Assembly (NCBI GenBank): GCA_937120535.1 | Contig: CAKZJX010000024.1 | Span: 1-52,682, forward strand | Length of the DNA: 52,682 bases | Reading direction: 5' to 3' | Source of the DNA: an uncultured Anaerolineae bacterium | Lineage (GTDB): Bacteria > Chloroflexota > Anaerolineae > Anaerolineales > Villigracilaceae | Shown here: one piece after another, positions 1-6,765 of the stretch | How the letters are laid out: each line of letters starts with the position of its first letter | How positions within the stretch are numbered: position 1 is the stretch's first letter | Notes under the pieces: model-generated | What the model was told of the DNA's origin: nothing | Databases searched by the model: none | Seen by the model: the letters and a program-made list of their open reading frames with translations, nothing else | Made by a program: the position numbers and the translations under genes

Positions 1-81
1 ACTTAGGGAAATGGCCAGCGGAGTTGCTACCATCCTTGCTAGTTCACCCAATCTTTTACCAACTTTAGAACAATCACACAT

Positions 82-111
82 TTGACCGATTCTTGATTGG
101 CACGGTATAAT
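82..111 (+). promoter_or_regulatory. sigma-70-type promoter of rpmH block
   Basis: A TTGACC -35 box (82-87) and a perfect TATAAT -10 box (106-111) are separated by 18 bases, about 70 bases before rpmH. This is the only good promoter seen in the first 180 bases. No DnaA-box cluster was recognised there, although this neighbourhood is often next to the chromosomal origin. Confidence 0.75.
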
Positions 112-180
112 CATATACCTGTCCGCCCGAGTGCGGATATTCGCCTGTAGATAGCAAACTCTCGATTTGAGGAACGTAGC

Positions 181-351
181 ATGCCGAAACGAACCTATCA
201 ACCCAAAATTCGCCGCCGTGTACGTGTGCATGGTTTTCGCCAGCGCATGGGCACGGCCGACGGGCGCAAGGTGCTCAAACGCCGCCGCTTGAAAGGCCGC
301 TATCGTCTAACTCCTACCTCCAACCAGCACGTTAAGCGGATACGCTGGTAA
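181..351 (+). CDS. rpmH: 50S ribosomal protein L34
   Basis: A 56-residue, very basic protein starting MPKRTYQPK with the L34 core [21 protein letters not shown]34 is a small protein of the large ribosomal subunit. It is slightly longer than the usual 44-47 residues because of a C-terminal extension ([13 protein letters not shown]). It is the first gene of the rpmH-rnpA-yidD-yidC-khpB block, an order conserved across bacteria. The gene has a strong promoter about 70 bases upstream. The reading frame is short but its identity is unambiguous. Confidence 0.95.
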   Translation: MPKRTYQPKIRRRVRVHGFRQRMGTADGRKVLKRRRLKGRYRLTPTSNQHVKRIRW

Positions 352-387
352 CGAGTTCTGGAGTAGATCTCTGCAGGGTAGAGCGGG

Positions 388-735
388 TTGCAACGTAGAT
401 TCCGCCTGACCCGATCCACCGATTTCAAGCGGGTGCGGCGCTTCGGAAAATCATATGCCCACCCGCTTGTCGTGTTGATCGTACAACGCAACAACGAGGA
501 GCGACTGCGCATCGGTGTCACAGCAGGAAAAACAATCAAGTTGGCCGTACACCGTAACCGCGCAAAACGCCTGCTGCGTGCTGCTATGCAGCATCTGCTG
601 CCGGCCCTTCCGCCCGGATATGACCTGCTCCTCATCGCTCGCCAACCCCTTCCCCAGGCAACCTTTGAGGAAACCCTTCTTGCTCTGCAAACTTTGCTCT
701 GTCGTGCCGGATTATATACACCCCATGCAACCTGA
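388..735 (+). CDS. rnpA: Ribonuclease P protein component
   Basis: A 115-residue basic protein that binds the catalytic RNase P RNA and helps it remove 5' leaders from pre-tRNA. It shows the RnpA N-terminus ([14 protein letters not shown]), the central beta strand [14 protein letters not shown] and the signature RNR helix ([12 protein letters not shown]). The start is TTG at 388, which gives the family's usual N-terminus; no ATG is available. The 3' end overlaps yidD by 11 bases, so translation of the two is probably coupled. The RNase P RNA gene itself was not seen in this window. Confidence 0.93.
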   Translation: MQRRFRLTRSTDFKRVRRFGKSYAHPLVVLIVQRNNEERLRIGVTAGKTIKLAVHRNRAKRLLRAAMQHLLPALPPGYDLLLIARQPLPQATFEETLLALQTLLCRAGLYTPHAT

Positions 736-1018
736 GTTTTATCTCCCTCGTGAGTATCCCAACGAGCCGCGCCTGCGCGATCTGCCGCGCACCCCGCGCA
801 ATTGGCCGCGCCTGATCTTCTTGGCTCTCATTCGTCTCTATCAAATGGTGATCTCACCTGCTTTGCCGCCAGACACCTGTCGCTTCTATCCCTCCTGCTC
901 CCACTACGGCTACCAGGCTATTTACAAATACGGTGTTCTAAAAGGCTCGGTCATGGCGCTTTGGCGTGTGCTGCGTTGCAACCCATTCCATCCAGGCGGA
1001 TACGATCCGGTCCCTTGA
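725..1018 (+). CDS. yidD: Membrane protein insertion efficiency factor
   Basis: A 97-residue YidD-family protein. YidD is a small membrane-associated factor that assists YidC-dependent insertion of inner-membrane proteins. The diagnostic motif is clear: [20 protein letters not shown] followed by [12 protein letters not shown], and near the end a [18 protein letters not shown]-type tail. ATG 725 was chosen because it lies inside the end of rnpA, as in many genomes. The open frame continues upstream but that part is antiparallel noise from rnpA. It sits in the rnpA-yidD-yidC order typical of the family. Confidence 0.93.
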   Translation: MQPEFYLPREYPNEPRLRDLPRTPRNWPRLIFLALIRLYQMVISPALPPDTCRFYPSCSHYGYQAIYKYGVLKGSVMALWRVLRCNPFHPGGYDPVP

Positions 1019-1040
1019 ACCTTGAAGGAGATCTTTTTCG

Positions 1041-2126
1041 ATGAAATTGGCTCGTCTCACCCTCTTCCTGTTCCTAGGGCTAATTACCCTTGGCCTGAGC
1101 GCCTGCGGAGGCGCGCCCCCCGCCGCCACCTGGCCTGGTCTGGCCGCCGATCAGGAGGCTGCCTATCTGGCCAACGGCGCCGCAATCTATGCGGTTCGCC
1201 TCAGCGATGGGAAAGCCCTATGGACCTTCTCCAGCCGCTCGGGCTCCACCTTTTACGCCAACCCGGCCTTCACCCAAGACGGGCAGTTGCTGATCGGTTC
1301 AGCTGGCAATGACTATGCCCTATTCCGTCTAGACCCCAAAGCCAGCGATGACCTGCGTGTGACCTGGACCTTCAACGAAGCGCGCGATTACTGGCTTGCC
1401 AGCCCGCTGGTGATAAGCAACCTCGTCTATGCTCCAAACGCCGATGGTAAGCTTTACATCTTCGACCTTTCTCTGCCGGGCGATGGGGCAGAAAAACTGC
1501 TCGCCACCGTCGAATTGGGCGGCAAACTCTGGTCACAACCCGTAACCGACGGAGAACGGCTCTACGTGGCTGCCCTCAACCATCAACTGCACATCGTAGA
1601 TCTTGCCACCTATGCCGTAAAGACGATTGACCTGGGCGGTGCCCTGGCCGGCTCGCCAGCCATCGCTGATGGCCTCCTCTATCTCGGTTCCTTCGCCTCA
1701 GACATCATCGCCATTCGGGTTGCCGATGGCAGCGTGGCCTGGACTGTGCCGGCAAAATCCCGAATTTGGGGGGGGCCCCTCGTGAATGATGGTAAACTAT
1801 ACCTGGGCGACCTGGACGGGAATTTCTACGTGATCGATGTTGCCGACGGCACCGTCCTCACCTCGTTTCAAGCCAACGGCGCTATCATCGCCAGCCCGAT
1901 CCTGGTGCAAAACGACATCCTCTTCGTCACCGAACAGGGTGCCATTTACTCCCTGCGCCCCGGTGAGACAACGCCCGTCAGCCTCGAAAAAGTTGACGGA
2001 CGCCTATACACCACTCCGGTCGCCGTCGGAGATACCGTCTTGGTAGCTCCCTTCCGCAGCGAGTCGGCCCTGTTGGTTGCCCTGGATCGGGATGGACGTG
2101 TTCTCTGGTCGTTCACCCCTCAGTAG
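1041..2126 (+). CDS. PQQ-like beta-propeller lipoprotein
   Basis: 361 residues. The N-terminus is a lipoprotein signal peptide (hydrophobic LFLFLGLITLGL, lipobox LSAC, Cys about residue 22). The remainder is a series of roughly 40-residue repeats with the PQQ/BamB signature (AIYAVRLSDGKALWTF, IIAIRVADGSVAWTV, NFYVIDVADGTVLTSF), so a beta-propeller anchored on the outer face of the membrane. It sits between yidD and yidC and probably belongs to the same transcript. A role in envelope protein biogenesis, by analogy with BamB, is only a guess. A typical RBS (GAAGGAGATC) precedes ATG 1041. Confidence 0.85.
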   Translation: MKLARLTLFLFLGLITLGLSACGGAPPAATWPGLAADQEAAYLANGAAIYAVRLSDGKALWTFSSRSGSTFYANPAFTQDGQLLIGSAGNDYALFRLDPKASDDLRVTWTFNEARDYWLASPLVISNLVYAPNADGKLYIFDLSLPGDGAEKLLATVELGGKLWSQPVTDGERLYVAALNHQLHIVDLATYAVKTIDLGGALAGSPAIADGLLYLGSFASDIIAIRVADGSVAWTVPAKSRIWGGPLVNDGKLYLGDLDGNFYVIDVADGTVLTSFQANGAIIASPILVQNDILFVTEQGAIYSLRPGETTPVSLEKVDGRLYTTPVAVGDTVLVAPFRSESALLVALDRDGRVLWSFTPQ

Positions 2127-2133
2127 AGGTACT

Positions 2134-2946
2134 ATGTCACCTTGGGATCTGTTTGTCTCTGTGTTCGTAAACACCCTGCTGTGGATTTATAGCCTCCTTT
2201 CCGACATTCCCGGCGCCTTCGGCCTGGCGATTATCCTCTTCACCATCCTGATCCGCATCGTCACCTGGCCGCTCAATGCTTCCCAACTCAAGAGCGCTAA
2301 GGCCATGCAAGAATTGCAAAACGACAAGGAATGGCTGGCCATTCAGAAGAAATACGCCAAAGACCGCGAGAAACTGGCTCAGGAGCAACTACGAATTTAC
2401 AAAGAGAGAGGGATCAACCCTTTTTCCTCCTGTTTGCCCATGTTGATCCAACTCCCGATCATCTTTGCCCTCTACCAAAGCATCATGCGTTCTTTGGCTG
2501 ACACCCCCCTGGCTCTTCTGGAACTCACCCGCAGCATTGGCTTTTTCCTCGATGTTGGCGCCCTCATCCCGCTCGACAGCCGCTTCCTCTGGATGGACTT
2601 GGGACGCCCGGAAGGCATTCCTTTACCGTTCCACATCTCCTGGCTACCCAACGGTTTCCCTACGCTGGCCATCATCGTTGCCCTGACCACCTACCTGCAG
2701 ACCAAGCTCACCACCCCTCCCACGGCTAACCCCAGCGATCAATCGGCCATGATGGCCGGCATGATGAACATCTACCTTCCCTTGCTTCTAGGCTGGTTTG
2801 CCATGACCTTTCCATCCGGTCTGGCGGTATACTTCATCACCACCAACCTTCTGGGGATCATTCAGTATGCCATGATGGGTCGCATCCACTGGCGCGCCCT
2901 CTTGCCTGGCGGCGCTCGCAAAGCGGCAACGTCGAAAAAACATTGA
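2134..2946 (+). CDS. yidC: Membrane protein insertase YidC
   Basis: 270 residues of the YidC/Oxa1/Alb3 family, which inserts membrane proteins with or without SecYEG. It has five predicted membrane segments and the groove arginine in the second half of the first conserved helix (TILIRIVTWPLNASQLKS), followed by the cytoplasmic coiled hairpin (KAMQELQNDKEWLAIQKKYA) and INPFSSCLPMLIQLPI. It lacks the large periplasmic domain of proteobacterial YidC, as in Gram-positive-type homologues. ATG 2134 was preferred over the in-frame codon at 2077, which lies inside the lipoprotein gene. khpB follows after 8 bases. Confidence 0.93.
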   Translation: MSPWDLFVSVFVNTLLWIYSLLSDIPGAFGLAIILFTILIRIVTWPLNASQLKSAKAMQELQNDKEWLAIQKKYAKDREKLAQEQLRIYKERGINPFSSCLPMLIQLPIIFALYQSIMRSLADTPLALLELTRSIGFFLDVGALIPLDSRFLWMDLGRPEGIPLPFHISWLPNGFPTLAIIVALTTYLQTKLTTPPTANPSDQSAMMAGMMNIYLPLLLGWFAMTFPSGLAVYFITTNLLGIIQYAMMGRIHWRALLPGGARKAATSKKH

Positions 2947-2954
2947 GGTGAATT

Positions 2955-3725
2955 ATGGCACGTCCTACACTGGAAGTGATCGCTCCCACCGTTGAAGAAG
3001 CCGTTGCCCGTGGTTTAGCGCAACTGGGCTTGACCGCAGCCGATGTCTCTGTAGAAGTGCTGGATGCTGGTTCGCGGGGCTGGTTTGGTTTGGGCAAGCG
3101 GCAGGTTCGCGTGCGATTAACGGTGCACCAGCCGGCTGACGCTTCGCTAAACTCGACCTCTCCTGCCGCCCCCACCCCGGTCCTGATCCCCCAAGCGGAA
3201 CCTCTCTCTGAACCTGCTTCTGCTTCAGACCTCCAACCGGCCTCTGCGCCCAGGCGCGATCCTATCCTCGATCAAACCGAAGTGATGCTTGCCCACCTGG
3301 TTCGTGCCATGGGATTTGACGCGCAAATCTCGGCCCGTCTTGACGAGAACGATCAACCCAACCATCGTTGCGTCCACGTTGATGTTCGTGGCCGCGACCT
3401 AAGTGCTCTGGTCGGACGTCGCGCCGAGACGCTGAACGCTCTCCAATCCATCGCCACGTTGATCGTTGGCAAACAAAGCGGCCAATTCGTTCAATTGGTT
3501 GTAGACGTAGAAGGATATCGTGCGCGTCGCGAAAAGCAACTCCGACAGCTTGCCAAACGAATGGCCGACCAAGTGATGAAAACCGGCCGTCGCATAGTTT
3601 TGGAGCCGATGAGCGCTGCTGAGCGGCGCATCATTCATCTAGCCCTGCGCGATCATCCTTCGGTGACTACAGAAAGCATTGGTGAGGAGCCTCGTCGAAA
3701 GGTCACCATTCGGCTAAAAAAATAA
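2955..3725 (+). CDS. khpB: RNA-binding protein KhpB (Jag/SpoIIIJ-associated)
   Basis: 256 residues with the three-part architecture of Jag/KhpB. The Jag-N domain is at about 1-52 (TVEEAVARGLAQLG, then GSRGWFGLGKRQVRVRL). A Pro/Ala/Ser-rich linker covers about 60-95. A KH domain with the loop GRRAETLNALQ lies near 150. The C-terminal R3H domain includes ERRIIHLALRDHPSVTTES. The family binds RNA in the cytoplasm and affects cell elongation and division. It is the last gene of the yidC block, 8 bases after yidC with a GAGGTG RBS. Confidence 0.92.
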   Translation: MARPTLEVIAPTVEEAVARGLAQLGLTAADVSVEVLDAGSRGWFGLGKRQVRVRLTVHQPADASLNSTSPAAPTPVLIPQAEPLSEPASASDLQPASAPRRDPILDQTEVMLAHLVRAMGFDAQISARLDENDQPNHRCVHVDVRGRDLSALVGRRAETLNALQSIATLIVGKQSGQFVQLVVDVEGYRARREKQLRQLAKRMADQVMKTGRRIVLEPMSAAERRIIHLALRDHPSVTTESIGEEPRRKVTIRLKK

Positions 3726-3731
3726 TCGGCT

Positions 3732-3866
3732 TTGCCCAACGCCACAATCCCTTCACAAATCCTGCAGCGTATTCTGGCCAACCGCAACCGCTCCTCATCT
3801 CGAAGCGACCTAGCCTTGGAGTTGATATACCCCCCATCGGCAGATCAGGGCAAGCTGACGATATAA
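3732..3866 (+). pseudogene. Short orphan frame after khpB, possible gene stump
   Basis: A TTG-initiated frame of 44 codons starts 6 bases after khpB and stops at 3864-3866, inside the 3' end of the convergent SDR gene. Its start (LPNATIPSQILQRILANRN) looks like a real protein N-terminus and faintly recalls RecJ-type exonuclease beginnings. It ends abruptly. It could be the 5' stump of a gene that once followed khpB, cut by the event that brought in the minus-strand SDR. It could equally be chance. Confidence 0.25.
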
Positions 3867-4516
3867 CCGGTTAGGTGAGCAGCTCGAGGGCTACATAGAA
3901 AAAGAACGGCACGAGCGAGATCGGCCGGCACAGTCATTCCATCGGTCTGAAAGCGTCCTAGCCCATGACCGATGGCATGGACGCGAATGCTATAGGCAAA
4001 TAACTCACGGGCTGCCTGCCGTGTGAGACCGATCACACCGAAGACGCTAGCCACATATGCCGAACGATTCAGGACAACTGTCCCGCCGCTGAGCGAGGCT
4101 AGGTTGATGATTACCCCTTCCCCACGTTCACGCATGATGCGGCCGACGGATTGCATCATCAAAAAAGTGGACGTCAGATTCACATCGAGGGTGCGATGCC
4201 AGTCCCATTCGTCCATGTCGAGCAGGGGGACATGCGGCTCCACAGAAGCATGATGGATGAGGATATCTAACCTGCCAAAATCATCCTCGACTTGTTTCAC
4301 CAAAGCCTGAACCCCCACCTTCTTTGCCAGGTCTTCCACATATGTTTGAATTAAGTAGCCTTGGGAATGCGCTTCGGCCTTCAACGTCTCCAAGCTCTGG
4401 GGATTGATGTCGTTCGCAACAACGCGTGCACCATGGGCGGCGAAAATCATTGCCACTTGGCGTCCTGCCCCTCGACCAGCACCGGTAACCAACACAACCT
4501 TGTCTTGAAATTCCAT
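3845..4516 (-). CDS. SDR-family oxidoreductase lacking the catalytic lysine
   Basis: 223 residues with a Rossmann start (VLVTGAGRGAGRQVA) typical of classical short-chain dehydrogenases. The Ser at 141 (NLASLSGG) and Tyr at 154 are present. The expected Tyr-x3-Lys is Tyr-Val-Ala-Ser-Val, so the lysine that lowers the tyrosine pKa is Val158, and the NNAG motif is HHAS. The protein is also slightly short, ending TGYIVSLP where the family usually continues with VDGG. An AAAGGAGG ribosome site precedes the ATG. It may be a decaying or non-catalytic paralogue. It sits next to transposase and NB-ARC debris, with no obvious functional partner. Confidence 0.8.
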   Translation of the reverse strand: MEFQDKVVLVTGAGRGAGRQVAMIFAAHGARVVANDINPQSLETLKAEAHSQGYLIQTYVEDLAKKVGVQALVKQVEDDFGRLDILIHHASVEPHVPLLDMDEWDWHRTLDVNLTSTFLMMQSVGRIMRERGEGVIINLASLSGGTVVLNRSAYVASVFGVIGLTRQAARELFAYSIRVHAIGHGLGRFQTDGMTVPADLARAVLFLCSPRAAHLTGYIVSLP

Positions 4517-4616
4517 TTTGGCCTCCTTTGAAAACCGATCGTCTCGAGTTTAACAAAATTTGGGGCATTGCTGCCCCTGAGCAAAACCGCCTTCTAGTAG
4601 AAACTTGGGGTTGTGA

Positions 4617-4930
4617 GCGCTCAAACATCTACCCAGAAAGAACATTAACAGACTTATCGCATTTTATCAAGCGGTGTATGAGCGTATCTTTACGGTACGG
4701 CGTGACGCCCTGTTGGATGTGCTGGATGCGCTCCTATCGGCTGGCGGTGTGTCGTCCTTCGCTATGCTCAGCCGGCACGAGCGTTTCCGGCGCAAGCGGC
4801 CCAGTCGGTGCGCAGCCGTGGAAGACGGCCCGATCGACCAGCAAGCCTTGCGCACTTTGCTGAGAGGTCAGCTGCCTCGGCGGGGCGGTTGCTTCTTTCC
4901 ACTGGATAGTTCTTCCTGGCCACGTTTTGC
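4617..4930 (+). pseudogene. IS701-like transposase N-terminal remnant
   Basis: The frame reads AFYQAVYERIFTVRRDAL, LLDVLDALL, then RHERFRRKRPSR, QALRTLLRGQLPR and PLDSSSWPRFAAR. From memory this matches the N-terminal region of IS701/IS4-type DDE transposases, in which the stretch around D-x-S/T-x-W-P-R carries the first catalytic Asp. Homology stops around 4925-4935, where the opposite strand begins to read as an NB-ARC protein. Only about 100 of some 400-450 residues remain and no terminal inverted repeat was seen, so it is a dead insertion-sequence fragment. Confidence 0.6.
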
Positions 4931-5404
4931 GGCCAGGGGTGCAGGTTCATCTCCTGGCCGCAGCGGGCGATGGACTCTTCGGTGATTTTGTCGATCGGCA
5001 GGTCGGATTTTTCAGGGCGGTAAGCGCTCACCCAATGCACGCCGGCGAAGCGGTGGCCGTAGGTCCAGGCGAATTGGACCGCCAGTTGGGTCTTGCCCAC
5101 GCCGCCCATGCCAACCAGGGCTTGCTGCACTGCCGGCAGGTCGCCGAAGCTCAGGTTATGGAACAGGCGGCGCAGCTCGGGGTCGGGGCAGGGAAGCGGG
5201 TTCTGGACGTAGCGCTGGGCCTGCGCGCAGCAAGGCGCGGCGGGTCTGGTCGGCGGTCAGCCAGCCCTGCAGGCGCCGCTGTAGTTCCTCATCGATCAGG
5301 GTTTGGGCCGCCACGTCGAGGGCTTCGCTGCCCAGCCAGGTCTTGGCCTGGTGCTTGAGCAGGGCGATCAAGAGTTTGAGCAGGGTGGCGGGGAGGGTGG
5401 ACAT
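4930..5404 (-). pseudogene. Frameshifted, truncated NB-ARC-type ATPase gene
   Basis: The minus-strand start at 5404 gives MSTLPATLLKLLIALLKHQA and ends that frame in RRALLRAG. A one-base shift near 5225-5240 restores a natural continuation (AQRYVQNPLPCPDPELRRLF, then VQQALVGMGGVGKTQLAVQF) with a Walker A motif GMGGVGKT, and later VHWVSAYRP. The protein then dissolves into unrelated residues where the transposase fragment begins. NB-ARC STAND ATPases are usually 700 or more residues, so sensor and repeat domains are missing. It is broken twice: by the internal frameshift and by the 3' junction with IS debris. The original function is unknown. Confidence 0.7.
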
Positions 5405-5446
5405 GGACGGGAGCCTCTCGTAGGCGGCGCCCAGATCGAAGGATGG

Positions 5447-6349
5447 CTAATACTCTCCGTAGTTCACCGGTTGGCTCCAGCGGGGTCGCACCTTTAGGCG
5501 TTCGTGGGTCTCTGGACCGAGTTTCTCCCAGTATTCGGCGCGGTCTTTCACGCCGTAGACCCACTCGTCCAGGTAACGTTTCACCTGGTCGGGCGATTGG
5601 CTGATCTGGTCCCACGCCAGGTAGAACTGGTTGTCGCGGTCGTAGTAGCCCTGGGCGTAGGAGGGGTGACAGGCGTAGGGCACATGACAGACGGCGGTGA
5701 CGATGATGCCGGGGATCAGGGTACGGTTGGGGTCGGAGCGGATCACGGATTCGTCCACGATCTCTTCGGCGGTGAGGATCACCCGTCGGGCGGCGAAGGC
5801 GGCTTCTTTCTGCTCGCCGATGATGCCCCATAGCTGGCCGTTGCCGTTGAGGTCGGCGCGCTGGAGGTGGACGATGGCCACATCGGGGTTGAGGGCAGGG
5901 ACGGCGATCAGGTCGGGGCCGCCATACGGGTCGGGGAGGCGCTTGATGTTGGGGTTGACGCGCTCCAGGTCGGTGGCGCCGGTCTGTTTCATGGGCAGGA
6001 AGGGCAGGCCGGCGGCGCCGGCTTTGAGGCGGGTGATCATGCCGAAGTGGGAGTATTCCTCCCATTCCAGGTCGCCGCGTTCGATGGCCGCCCGCACGAT
6101 GCGCAGGCTGCCCACCCCGGGGTTGCCCATGTAGGAGAAGATCACCTTGCAGGCGCAGCCGGCGGCCACCATTTGGTCGTAGATCAGGTCGGGGGTGGCG
6201 CGGGCCAGGGTGAGGTTCTTCTTGCCTTGGCGGATGATCTCGTGGCCGGCCGCAAAGGGGATGAGATGGGTAAAGCCGGCAGCGTATACGGTATCGCCGT
6301 CATGGACGTAGCGGGAAATGGCTTCGGACAGGGGGAGGAGTTTGCTCAT
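5447..6349 (-). CDS. CoA-transferase family I, alpha subunit (GctA/IpdA-like), orphan
   Basis: 300 residues resembling the alpha subunit of glutaconate/3-oxoacid-type CoA-transferases, with features such as DGDTVYAAGFTHLIPFAAGH, FSYMGNPGVGSL and GGPDLIAVPALNPDVAIVH. These enzymes are alpha-beta heteromers and the catalytic glutamate lies in the beta subunit, which normally follows immediately. Here the downstream position holds NB-ARC and transposase debris and no beta subunit is visible. Either the partner is elsewhere or the enzyme is incomplete. ATG 6349 was chosen because it gives the family-like N-terminus MSKLLPLSEAI. It follows a two-helix membrane protein and an aldehyde dehydrogenase on the same strand. 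Confidence 0.82.
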   Translation of the reverse strand: MSKLLPLSEAISRYVHDGDTVYAAGFTHLIPFAAGHEIIRQGKKNLTLARATPDLIYDQMVAAGCACKVIFSYMGNPGVGSLRIVRAAIERGDLEWEEYSHFGMITRLKAGAAGLPFLPMKQTGATDLERVNPNIKRLPDPYGGPDLIAVPALNPDVAIVHLQRADLNGNGQLWGIIGEQKEAAFAARRVILTAEEIVDESVIRSDPNRTLIPGIIVTAVCHVPYACHPSYAQGYYDRDNQFYLAWDQISQSPDQVKRYLDEWVYGVKDRAEYWEKLGPETHERLKVRPRWSQPVNYGEY

Positions 6350-6384
6350 GGGAGTCCGATCGAGAGAGGGGGGTGAGCCGACGG

Positions 6385-6684
6385 TTATTTCTTCTTTTGA
6401 GCCTGTTGGGCGGTCGCTTTCTTGGCATCCTTGCGTTGCTGCATGAGTTTGCGCAGGTAGCGGAAGCGTTCGGCTTTGGGTGGGGGCGGTTGGGCGCGGC
6501 GGAAGATGGCGCCGATCGCGATCAAGAGCAGCGCTGCGCACATTAGGTTGAAATCGGGCATGGGGTAGGCCGGGTTGACGTCGGAGGCGATGAACAGCAA
6601 GAAGAGCAGGGCACCCGTCACAAGGAAGAAGGTGCCGATGCGGGCGATCAGTTCGTTGGGCTCATAGGTGGTCGGGTCGGTCAT
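6385..6684 (-). CDS. Small two-helix membrane protein, unknown function
   Basis: 99 residues from ATG 6684. There are two hydrophobic segments, at about 14-34 (IGTFFLVTGALLFLLFIA) and about 45-63 (LMCAALLLIAIGAIFRR), followed by a basic Lys/Gln/Ala-rich tail ending KKATAQQAQKKK. The family was not recognised. The gene lies between the aldehyde dehydrogenase and the CoA-transferase subunit and is likely co-transcribed with them. No strong ribosome site precedes 6684. An in-frame start at 6729 would add 15 residues. Confidence 0.6.
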   Translation of the reverse strand: MTDPTTYEPNELIARIGTFFLVTGALLFLLFIASDVNPAYPMPDFNLMCAALLLIAIGAIFRRAQPPPPKAERFRYLRKLMQQRKDAKKATAQQAQKKK

Positions 6685-6765
6685 GGCTAGGCGGAAGGCA
6701 AGGCGCTTGTAGGAAGAAGAGGAGGGCAAGCAGGGGTTTCTCGCCCTCCTGACGTGCGGTTGAGA

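Noticed and set aside
1-180. Replication origin upstream of rpmH
   Set aside because: No cluster of DnaA boxes or AT-rich unwinding element was seen, only a promoter. The origin may be outside the window.
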